This document shows, one piece after another, positions 55,175-64,000 of a stretch of 64,000 nucleotides of DNA. A program made the position numbers and the translations under genes. Within the stretch, counting starts at the first letter, position 1, and each line of letters opens with the position of its first letter. Source of the DNA: Hypomyces perniciosus (taxonomy: Eukaryota; Ascomycota; Sordariomycetes; Hypocreales; Hypocreaceae); contig SPDT01000003.1 in assembly GCA_008477525.1 (NCBI GenBank), forward strand, positions 2,914,001 through 2,978,000. Direction: 5' to 3'. The notes under the pieces are model-generated. The model saw only the letters and a list, made by a program, of their open reading frames with translations. It did not search any database and had not been told where the DNA came from.

Positions 55175-58100
55175 ATGCGCACCGCCGCCAGAATGCGTAC
55201 AACGTTACTCTCCCTTGTGATGGGGCTTTTTGCCAGTACTGGCGCATCTAATGAAGTCAGCGCTGGATTCAATGCCTTTAAGGCTGCCCAAGTTATGGTC
55301 GACAAGGCCGGGAAATCGTGGGAATGGGGAACAGCCGCCGAAGCCCTCCTGGAGCTTTACAATCCAGAGTTGACAGTGTATAGTAACAATGCTTTCCCAG
55401 GCGGTAAAATTCCAAAGGCGGACCCAAATACGTTCGCCCTCAAGTATGCTCGCCAATTTATTAATACAGATTCGCAAGTCTTTGTAGGTGATTCTGCCGT
55501 CGGAGACCCAGCTTCACTTGGCGTCTCTGCCATTCTCCTGGGTCAATCTGATCAAAAATACATCGACGCCTCGAATCGCCAAGCTGACTACATCCTCAAT
55601 GATGCACCGAAATATTCAAACGGTGCCATCTCACATCGACCGGATGTTGCGGAACTCTGGGCTGATAATGTAGCCATGTCTTTCCCATTCTGTAAGTCTC
55701 TCCATCTCTCTCCATCTTCTTGTCATTCACGTTGAATTGCAACTGATATTTTGTGCAGTGGCGTATCTCGCTGTACAGAAAAACGATGTATCTCTTATGA
55801 CTGAAACCGTTCAGCAGATTAGCTTCTACCGTGATGTTCTCAGGGCCGGCAATCTTAATTGGCGTCACATCATTGGGCCACAGTCCCAGGATACTGGACT
55901 ATGGTCTTCTGGCAACGGGTGGGCAGCCCTTGGTATGACCCGCGTGCTACACACCCTGCAGCAGTGGCCTGCCTCGTCTGGAGCCTTGGGCTCGCAAGCC
56001 GGACAACTCAAGTCCTGGATTAAAGAGATATTTGATGGCGCTATGCAGTCCAACACAGACAACGGTCTACTACGCAACTACATCAACGACGGCAGTTGGT
56101 TTGGCGAGATCTCTGGAACTTCTCTGATATCAGCCATGGTCTATCGTATGGCTGTCAACGACCCTGGTATGTGGTGTGGCATGGCGCTCCTATAACCACG
56201 GCTCCCTTTTATACACAAGTTGACTGATACTATATAGGTATGTTCGGGGCGAATTACATTGCCTGGGCAGATAAGAACAGAGAGAACCTAGCGAGCAAAC
56301 AAGGGAACAACGGAATATTCTCGCCTGCCGTTAACCCGTATGACTGGCACGACCGCAACCAATACACTGCGGGATCGCCCGAGGGCCAGGCCTTTACCGT
56401 TATGCTCTACACAGCGTACAGAGACTGTGTAAACGCCCATGTCTGCAAGGATGCCCCTTCTGCCACCACCATATCGAAGCCAGGCATCGGTCCTATCGAC
56501 GTCTTGACCGTGCTCAACGCTCCTCTCCAGTTTGCTGAAATGCCTGCCCCCACCGGCACCGTTTGTGGAGCTATTGATAGCTGCGACGCAGATGGGTGCG
56601 CTGGAAAGTTTGTCGGACAAACGAAAAATCCAGTCTGTTCAGCCGGAAGCAAACAAGGCTGCCAGTGTAAGGCTACAGATACAACCTGCGGTCCACCGCA
56701 ATCTTGCGACAATGGTGGATGTTCAGGGTCATTTAACGGTCTTGGTAACGTCCAATATGCCAAATGCACCAATAACTTCATTGGCTGCGACTGCCTACCG
56801 CAGCCCGATACCTGCGGCCCACCTCAATCATGTGATAAGAATGATTGCAATGGCAGTTTCAATGGTCTCGGTAATGTCAAGTACGCTAAATGCACCAACA
56901 ACTTCATTGGCTGCGACTGCCTACCGCAGCCCGATACCTGCGGCCCACCTCAATCATGTGATAAGAATGACTGCAATGGCAGTTTCAACGGTCTCGGCAA
57001 TGTCAAGTACGCCAAATGCACCAACAACTTCGTTGGCTGCGACTGCCTACCGCAGCCCGATACCTGCGGCCCACCTCAATCATGTGATAAGAATGATTGC
57101 AATGGCAGTTTCAATGGTCTCGGTAATGTCAAGTACGCTAAATGCACCAACAACTTCATTGGCTGCGACTGCCTACCGCAGCCCGATACCTGCGGCCCAC
57201 CTCAATCATGTGATAAGAATGACTGCAATGGCAGTTTCAACGGTCTCGGCAATGTCAAGTACGCCAAATGCACCAACAACTTCGTTGGCTGCGACTGCCT
57301 ACCGCAGCCCGATACCTGCGGCCCACCTCAATCATGTGATAAGAATGACTGCAATGGCAGTTTCAACGGTCTCGGCAATGTCAAGTACGCCAAATGCACC
57401 AACAACTTCGTTGGCTGCGACTGCCTACCGCAGCCCGATACCTGCGGCCCACCTCAATCATGTGATAAGAATGACTGCAATGGCAGTTTCAACGGTCTCG
57501 GCAATGTCAAGTACGCCAAATGCACCAACAACTTCGTTGGCTGCGACTGCCTACCGCAGCCCGATACCTGCGGCCCACCTCAATCATGTGATAAGAATGA
57601 CTGCAATGGCAGTTTCAACGGTCTCGGCAATGTCAAGTACGCCAAATGCACCAACAACTTCGTTGGCTGCGACTGTTTCCCACAACCCGATACCTGTGGT
57701 CCGCCAAAATCTTGCGACGACAATGACTGCAAAGGCAGTTTCAACGGTCTCGGCAATGTCAAGTATGGCAAATGCAGTGACAACTTCGTTGGCTGCGACT
57801 GCATCCCAAGACCTTCAACCTGTGGTCCGCCAAAATCTTGCGACGACAATGACTGCAAAGGCAGTTTCAATGGCCTGGGCAATGTCAAGTACGGAAAATG
57901 TACCAACAACTTCATTGGGTGCGACTGCGTGCCCCAGCCTGATACTTGTGGTCCGCCACAATCTTGCAATAAAAACGGCTGCAATGGCCAGTTGAATACT
58001 TCGAATGGCAAGTCCTATTGCACAAACAACTTTGTGGGTTGCGAATGCACCGGCCCTCCTGTAGGTTCTCTGCGCTTTGACGTTCTTTAAACTCCCTAAT

Positions 58101-58952
58101 ATTGTTGATGATTCCTTTCATACTAACGAACTGTTGAAGCCACCCCCACCCCAACCTACTCAAACTCAGATCCCGGAGAACCCGGGTGGCACAGATTTGG
58201 TATGTTTTATTTCCTCGGCGTTATGAGAAACACGTATTGACCATTCTAGATTATCAACTCTGGTTGTGTGTTGGTTAATGGCTCTCCCCGCTGTAATGCA
58301 AATGCTGGCCACATATCAGCCATCTACCAGTCTTTCTATCGTACGTTTCCCTTCCCCATGTGAACATGGTGTGCCTCCTATACTAATGTAGCATTATAAA
58401 GACGTCAACGCAGATCAGGGCGAGTACAGTACAGCCACAATCCTAGCCAGTTTCGATACGAGTCAGTGGTATGCTCCTATGCTTCCACCTGGCTGCCAGT
58501 TAAATGCGCGCTGGCCACGCAACTATGGACAAGTATTTTTTGGCGCAGACAATTGCTTGTACGACGCATCGAGTAATCGAATCGATGGCCAGTGCTGTGA
58601 TACACCAGATTCAGCCCATAGCGGCTCAAATGTCAATCCATGGCGGGACCCTCGACCTGCCGGGTCTTGTCAAAGAACTCCATTTGGCGTTGGTGTTCAT
58701 TTTGAGCTTTACATAAAGGGTTGGGTCAACGATGGCGGAGCAGCACTCTGGAAGCAAGTCGGAGGATGTGGCTTGCTCACTGACAAGGCGTTCGGCACTA
58801 ATAACGATATTGAGGTCGATGGATCGTTTGCGAACATTGGGTCGTACGAGGCTGAATACTTGATGCACTTCAACCTCCCAATCACATTCAAGTCGGGTTG
58901 CGTTGGGAGGGCTATGGTCAGCGCCGGAGCTCCACCGGGAAGCTACTGCTAA
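55175..58952 (+). CDS. Secreted GH105-like hydrolase with tandem Cys-rich modules and an orphan C-terminal domain
   Basis: Six exons fit one frame: 55175-55691, 55759-56166, 56238-58060, 58140-58199, 58250-58340, 58402-58952 (3,450 nt, 1,149 residues). A signal peptide (TTLLSLVMGLFAS; ATG at 55193 is an alternative start) precedes an alpha-barrel glycosidase like YteR/GH105 (LWADNVAMSFPFLAYLA, WSSGNGWAALG, EISGTSLISAMVYRM, DRNQYTAGSPEGQAF). GH105 enzymes cleave unsaturated rhamnogalacturonan or related disaccharides. About 12 Cys-rich modules follow, most 42 residues (TCGPPQSCDKNDC...KCTNNFIGCDC, six Cys each), then a Pro linker and a C-terminal Cys-containing domain (PPGCQLNARWP, GQCCDTPDSAH, VGGCGLLTDKAFG) that I do not recognise. 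Everything is in frame without lesions. The exon 6 acceptor (AAAG) is the least certain splice. Confidence 0.8.
56795..57676 (+). repeat. Seven near-identical 126-bp coding units
   Basis: Seven consecutive units of exactly 126 bp encode identical 42-residue modules except for Ile/Val at one site. Two more diverged 42-codon units (57677-57928) and one shorter unit (to about 58050) follow, and two diverged units precede. Confidence 0.9.
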
Positions 58953-59251
58953 ACCATTTTGTAATCCCGATTGTTAGCTTCAGAGAAATTTAATTTGTAC
59001 AATGAAGCTTTTGACAGATGGGTTTTCGTCTGAATCGAAAACCTCGAAATTAGCTAGCGGTATGTAGAATAGCCTTAGTGGAGTGCAGTACTTTCCGGCA
59101 GACCTCTGGTGCTTTGTTAAGGTCTCTCAAGTCATCCTACTTGGCGGCTATGGTAATAATTGCCCAGGAGAGTGTACAGTAGGAGAGAAGTTTCGCACAA
59201 TTTCAAAAAGTGTATGCTAAAACCCACTAATTACTATATTTTTAAAAGCTA

Positions 59252-59283
<32 letters not shown>

Positions 59284-59640
59284 TGATAATAAAAAAAATT
59301 AATATATAGATAGCTTATTATATAAAGATTACTATATTAATTTCTCTTTATTTATATATTTTTCTAGATTAAATTACAAAAGTTATTAAATAATAACCCT
59401 AACCCTTTACAATTTTCCCCCTCTATAAGTTTAAACTCTATCCACTATAACTACTGTAATGCTTTTTAATTTATTTTAATTCTTTTAAAAAATCCATAAG
59501 TATATAATTACTTAAAATAAAAACAAAATAATTAATGCATAATATTACTATGTATATATTCATTCATTAGTAAAAGTTTTTTAATATATTATTATAATAA
59601 AGCGCGGTAAAGTTATATAGAGCATAAAGAGACAGGGATT
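58953..59640. other. AT-rich tract with (AT)n
   Basis: Strongly AT-rich; (AT)n at about 59252-59276. No gene is seen. It may be RIP-decayed sequence covering the lost N-terminal part of the CHAT gene that follows. Confidence 0.5.
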
Positions 59641-61095
59641 AAAAGGCCCTCTACTAGCGAACCGTTAGAAAATTTCCAGGGAGCTTTAAATAACCTTATC
59701 CAAACTTGTATCCTTCGAGATGCTAAATATGGAGGAACCTGGAGTCTAGGTGGTTATACTTACAACATTAGCAATCTTGCGTATCCGAAGAACCCCCTTA
59801 TTCCCGGTGCGGATCTTGGAGCATCGTCAACTGCATCGTCAACTACTTCAAAAGTCTCCTCTTGGGAGCTGCAAATGAGACGACGCCGCCAAGCGGATGG
59901 AGAATTTAATGAAGTCATCAAGAAAATCCGTGCTCAGCCAGGGTTCTCCAACTTTCTCCAGCCGCCGACTACAGAGGAGCTGAGGAATGCCGCAGATCAA
60001 GGACCTATTATTGTTGTGAACATAAGCTCCTTCCGCTGCAATGCATTTATCGTCTAGCGTAGTTCTATTTGCGCCATAGAATTACCAGATCTCACACAAG
60101 AAGAGGTCGTTAAACAGGCCATTCATCCACAGACCAGGTCCGACCTGTCATCTTCACTGGAGTGGCTTTGGCATAACATCTGCCATCCTAGTTTAGACGC
60201 ACTCAACTTTAATACTCATATCTCTGATAACAATTGGCCCCATGTTTGGTGGATTCCGACCGGGCTCCTTACCCAGCTGCCTCTTCATACAGCTGGTATC
60301 TATAGCAAAGAATACAAAGAGACGGTTTTAGATAGAGTCATATCGTCATACGCATCGTCTATCAGGGCGCTGCTACATGGGCGCAGGCAGCTTATTCACA
60401 AGCCTACTCAGCCATCTCTGGAAGACTCTGCTCTTATCGTTGCTATGCAGGAAACGCCGAGCTTACCGGGGGAATACCTTCCATTTGTTAACGACGAAGT
60501 GGATATGCTGAAAACGCTCTGCCCGAAGCTTCGGCTAGCTCCAGTTATACCATCGCGACACAAGGACAACATTATTACGCACTTGCCGAAGTGTAAGCTA
60601 TTCCATTTCACAGGTCACGGGCAGCCAGATCCAGAAGACCCTTCTCGAAGCTGCTTGCTCCTCGAGGACTGGGAAACAAATCCACTTACCGTAGGAGAAG
60701 TCCGCGATAGTCGGTTGCAAGAGAATCCTCCGTTTTTGGCACATCTCTCAGCTTGCTCGACGGGAGCCAATAAGGTGACCAGACTTGCCAACGAGGGGGT
60801 CCATCTTGTCAGTGCCTTTCAGCTAGCAGGGTTCTGGCACGTTGTCGGGACACTTTGGGAGGTATCAGATGAGCACTGTGTCGATGTGGCGAGGATTCTG
60901 TACGAGACATTGCAAGAGCAAGGGATGACGGATATAGCAGTTAGTCGAGGACTGCATCGGGCGCTCAGAAAACTACGGAATGGAGAGGTTGGGGAAGACA
61001 AGAAGGCAAGAGATGCCAATTTGCTATACCCCGGGACGCTAGAGCAAGGCGTGATGGATTATTATTGGGTTCCATATGTCCACTTTGGTGCTTAG
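59641..61095 (+). pseudogene. CHAT-domain (caspase-like) protein with one in-frame stop
   Basis: The frame is open from about 59641 except for TAG at 60055-60057. It reads SSWELQMRRRRQADGEF, QGPIIVVNISSFRCNAFIV-stop (CAG/Gln expected), CAIELPDLTQEEV, then the CHAT domain: WWIPTGLLTQLPLHTAG, KLFHFTGHGQPDP with the catalytic His, FLAHLSACSTGAN with the catalytic Cys, VVGTLWEVSDEHCVDVA, and a terminal WVPYVHFGA. CHAT is the caspase-fold protease found after TPR arrays in ascomycetes and bacteria, often tied to cell death. The upstream TPRs are missing; the AT-rich tract begins where they should be. The His-Cys dyad is preserved. Confidence 0.8.
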
Positions 61096-61680
61096 TGTAA
61101 TGAAGGTGTCGGATTACAGCATGGGTCGCGGCATTAGGGGATTCAATTGACGTTATCTACTCTACGAAAATACAGGTAAAAACGAGGATAATTTATACGC
61201 AGGGAAATTGGCTATAGAGCACGATATCACATGCTATTTCACGTGTTATGATGGCTTATGAGAAGGAAGATACTAACCGGCTAAATGCGACAAACAGCGA
61301 CCATTTATGTAGGTGTCTGGGCAGAGCTGCGCTTGTGACTTCAAGTTACGGCGAGCCGAGGGAGGGGCTTCTAATCCCTGTTTCTCGGCGCTTACTGCAG
61401 ACAGTCCTCGGATCCTGGCCTTCCAAAGCGATTTCCCTGGAAATGCATGGTCCTAACCCAATTGGTGATTACGGGCGACTGTAGCGCAATGTGTCTCAAA
61501 ACCCAAAAATGGGTCAGAAGTAGTACCAGGCCTACCCTAGCGTATATAGTCTTATATAATATACATCATATACTAATATTCTATTGATGTAAAAGATATT
61601 TATGTTGAATATTACATTATCCCCATTATATGAAAATAATTAAGGACCATGTCCTTTTTAGTATAACTAACTTACCCATT
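61096..61680. other. Intergenic region
   Basis: No gene is supported; an open frame at 61248-61484 lacks motifs. AT-rich towards the end. Confidence 0.45.
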
Positions 61681-61697
61681 TCACTACATACCCAAAC
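61681..61697 (+). repeat. Target-site duplication of hairpin-array retroposon copy 3 (left)
   Basis: TCACTACATACCCAAAC here and TCACTATATACCCAAAC at 62488-62504 match at 16 of 17 positions (one C/T difference). A duplication of this length is typical of LINE-type (target-primed) insertion. Confidence 0.8.
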
Positions 61698-62487
61698 AAC
61701 TCTCCCCTGTAAAAATTCTCCCACGCTAGCAGCTGTTATGGCTTGTTAATGTGTGGGGTAATTTTTGCAGGCCTACTGGCCTGTCTCTCTGCTTAGGCTT
61801 ACTGGGCCCTAACAGCGCATAAATAGGAGGAATTCGGAGAGCTTTACCTCCCTCGAGAGCTGGCGACGATATTTATGCAGCTTTGCTGCTAGTATATTGC
61901 CTTGTAAAAGGCAATAGATAATACTCTGCCTTGTAGGAGGCACGGCTACCGCCTCGCAAGAGGTATTGCTGACGATAATATACTGCCTCCCACGCGAGAG
62001 TGTCACGTTCCGAGCACGTTTCCCTTATATACAGTTGGTACCGTCATGATAATTGCTAGAAATGCGATTATTAGCCTATTCTTTTGCCTGTTGGCGTGAC
62101 GGTATGACGGTTCGTTACAGAGAGGCCTCGAAAACTATATTGCCTTGCAAGAGGTCCCAACAGCTAGCACTTAGGTTTTTCCCCTTTATAAGGAAGGGTT
62201 TTTTATTTTATTTTAATGCTTAAGGCCCTGGGCTTTAGGTGACCTTCTTTCCTTTATAAATTAAAATATAGCGAATAGCTATAAGGTTAATACCTTTAGT
62301 TATTCTTTAGCAGCTTACTGGCTAGTTAGGCCGGTTTTGAGTTAATAGGACTACGTAGAGGTAGCCTAATATCTTATCTATAGATGCGATAAAGACCTTG
62401 GCTGGCTTTTACTGACCTATTGCCCAGATAGGATTTGTGTAACTAGCTTACTTATAGTTGTTAATATTAAAACAAACAAACAAAACA
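61698..62487 (+). mobile_element. Hairpin-array retroposon, copy 3, with nested LTR
   Basis: Without the nested 119-bp element and its 5-bp duplication, this is about 666 bp. The head shows the long stem and hairpins such as ATTGCCTT-GTAA-AAGGCAAT (8-bp stem, GNRA-type loop), GCAGC-TTT-GCTGC and CCTC-GCAA-GAGG. A CCCTT/AAGGG stem with a T-run replaces CCCTC/GAGGG of copy 2. The tail matches LINE 3' UTRs and ends AAACAAACAAACAAAA. Flanked by a 17-bp target duplication (61681-61697 and 62488-62504). Confidence 0.8.
62001..62119 (-). repeat. 119-bp solo LTR-like element, copy 3 (nested)
   Basis: It starts TGTCACG and ends CGTTACA, is exactly 119 bp, and sits inside the hairpin-array retroposon between two copies of gagag (61996-62000 and 62120-62124). 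Copy 2 of the retroposon is uninterrupted at this point, giving the empty site. Confidence 0.9.
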
Positions 62488-62689
62488 TCACTATATACCC
62501 AAACCATAATGATAGATGGCATTACACTTCCAACTATTTCACCTACTATTGAACAACCCGACGATACCGTGGAACTTACATCATGGGTATTATCTAAAAT
62601 CAGACTTATTAATCCAGCAAAAATTACAGAAGTTCAAGAGACTTCAAGGCCAAAACGATTCTTACGCTTTAATACTCAATCCCACCCCA

Positions 62690-62856
62690 ACAATGCCATA
62701 CAAGAGGACTTGGACGGGGCGGCCCAAGCTTTACAAGACCTTTTCACTACCGCTATAACAGGGGCCGGGAAGAGAAGACATCAAAACGGCCACAGCGCCC
62801 CGTGGTGGGACCACGACTGCAGAGAGGCATAAAGGGCCATGACAGCGACCACTGAC
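62690..62856 (+). mobile_element. LINE-B ORF2 fragment
   Basis: This encodes AAQALQDLFTTAITGAGKRRH and SAPWWDHDCREA-stop-RAMTATTD, matching the LINE-B ORF2 segment near 29.4-29.55 kb with CAA/CAG-to-TAA type change at the stop. It is cut at 62857 by an LTR. Confidence 0.75.
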
Positions 62857-63232
62857 TGTGACGATCCGGGTTGATTCTCAACAGTCAAACCGAGGTTCGT
62901 GGGTTTATGTTGACAGAGAGGTCAGGGATGAATACTGAGCAGGGTAACGTAGTCACGATTCTGTAGAACAGGCGGTTCTGGTGAATGCAATTGTTAACGA
63001 CTGTCTAAGTAACTATACTAAATGAGTGACGAGCCAGTCGTATATATACAAGGAAATCTACGTGCGATCACTGCGATAGCACAGTGATCGAGTAAGTGAT
63101 CACACTTCTTGGTGTAGTGAGCGTTTGAGTGATCACTCTTAGCGCGGTGATCACTTCTTGATGATTGGTCGGTGCAACGGATATTCTCCCGTGCCCCCGT
63201 GACCTGGTTTTCGACATGGTCGGGTCGTGACA
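62857..63232 (+). repeat. LTR of an unidentified retrotransposon
   Basis: It begins TGTGACGATCCGGG and ends GGTCGTGACA (TG...CA, matching inverted ends), about 376 bp, with a TATATATA box near 63042. Flanking 5-mers (ctgac, ccgtg) do not match, so it is not a clean solo LTR. It shares about 170 bp with 53735-53897 in inverse orientation. An internal array of GTGATCAC palindromes is described in the findings. Confidence 0.65.
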
Positions 63233-64000
63233 CCGTGCCAATGCCCCTGACGGCTTCTACGAGCAAGGGTGGGAGGAACTGCATAGGGATATTCTGCCAG
63301 GTGGAAATTGCGTCGGCCCAGGATGTCACCCAGGCCCCAACGAATGCAAGAATCCTTGAATAATTTCGGACTGTGAAGTTGAGTCTAGTGTGCTCAAGTG
63401 CATAACAACAGCTCGCAGGATTCGGTGACCAGGGGGTTGTTGGAGGGCATCATTAACCAGAATCAAACCCATTACCCCAAGCGCCCAAGGCAGTTTATAT
63501 CAACGTTACTAAAGACTCCCTAAGAAAGAACCCCGATCGTGCAAAGCACGTTCTTAATCTCACAGCAGAGGGTGTGCCTGGCGATCGGCCTTGCTGAGTA
63601 TGTGTCGGCTTAGGGAGACAATGCCACCGGAAGAAGCCGGATGAGCCGTGTGGATTTTGTATTTGTTCCAATAGGAGGTGCTCTACTAATCTGGAGAACA
63701 TCTTAAAAAAAGGGCCGTATACGAGACTCTCTTAGTTTGCATTCAGACATAAGGTGTTGATGCCAATTGATACATTATTCTTAACCGTGAATCCGTCATA
63801 AGTAAGACAACGGGCCTAGACTGGCATCCTCTAAAAAGGAACCATGATTCCAAATCGCTCAGGTCTTAACCACAGAAGCCATCGGAATCAAGGCATAGCA
63901 TTCAGGGGACTCTAATACTAGTGTCTTCAATTACATCCAATTACAAGCTACTAGGTACATACTATATGAGACACAGGTATCTTTAGATCTTCGGACTAAC
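63233..64000. other. Region without a recognised gene
   Basis: Possibly internal sequence of the LTR element or unrelated flank. Open frames are short, on both strands and without motifs. I see nothing else. Confidence 0.4.

Noticed and set aside
56532..57995. 487-codon alternative plus-strand frame through the Cys-repeat array
   Set aside because: A periodic shadow of the 126-bp repeats (126 is a multiple of 3, so all frames stay open); it lacks domains and the Cys-rich frame has exon continuity.
1..64000. CRISPR arrays, bacterial operons, riboswitches, rRNA or canonical tRNA genes
   Set aside because: None seen; gene structure is eukaryotic with introns, and the repeat arrays are coding minisatellites or retroposon hairpins without spacer structure.

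Overview
The window looks like an accessory, transposon-rich stretch of a filamentous ascomycete genome, most likely Pezizomycotina and plausibly Eurotiomycetes. Evidence: short GT-AG introns (about 47-120 bp) with CTAAC-type branch points, Tad1-like LINEs, Tc1/mariner and Helitron remnants, a PNP_UDP-NACHT NLR, a WSC-domain protein, BCS1-like AAA and CHAT proteins, a Zn2Cys6 regulator, and AT-rich decayed tracts with C-to-T/G-to-A changes typical of RIP. All calls come from reading the sequence. No database search was run, and species cannot be fixed.

Layout. 1-4.4 kb: Helitron fragment, two copies of a 119-bp LTR-like element, and a LINE fragment. 4.5-8.1 kb: an apparently intact seven-exon gene (adenylation domain + membrane domain + NAD(P)-binding domain, TmpL-like). 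8.4-10.8 kb: an NLR pseudogene whose C-terminus is replaced by a hairpin-array repeat. 11.2-14 kb: dead Tc1 element and RIP-damaged LINE pieces. 15.8-16.5 kb: pseudogene of an unnamed family, with a second copy at 45.2-46.6 kb. 18.4-19.8 kb: two convergent hypothetical genes. 20.7-23.1 kb: a BCS1-like AAA pseudogene flanked by an inverted partial copy of itself. 23-31 kb: LINE fragments, an AT-rich tract, one small secreted cysteine-rich protein gene, and a nearly complete LINE (family B) that cuts a Zn2Cys6 regulator. 32.7-34 kb: an amidohydrolase-like gene. 34.7-43.8 kb: an old 5'-truncated LINE (family A) with a full-length, apparently intact family-A copy inserted at its edge. 44-47 kb: Tc1 pseudogene, unnamed-family pseudogene and the second hairpin-array retroposon. 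47.3-51.3 kb: an eight-exon secreted WSC + subtilisin-like protease. 52-55 kb: NLR tail remnant, RIP-damaged LINE and LTR. 55.2-59 kb: a six-exon secreted GH105-like enzyme with a tandem Cys-rich array and an orphan C-terminal domain. 59.6-61.1 kb: CHAT-domain pseudogene. 61.7-64 kb: third hairpin-array retroposon (holding a nested 119-bp LTR), LINE fragment and a larger LTR.

How it fits together. The intact genes are mostly secreted or membrane proteins acting at the cell surface or outside (TmpL-like, WSC-protease, GH105-like, small Cys-rich). The proteins expected to act in cell death or self/non-self recognition (NLR, CHAT, BCS1-like AAA, NLR tail repeat) are all broken, several by a single C-to-T stop codon. 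The most novel item is a retroposon family (8.4, 46.6 and 61.7 kb) built of small hairpins, many with GNRA-type loops, joined to a LINE-like 3' tail. The second most unusual signal is the 9-mer TACTCCGTA/TACGGAGTA, found at 11 exact sites outside intact genes.
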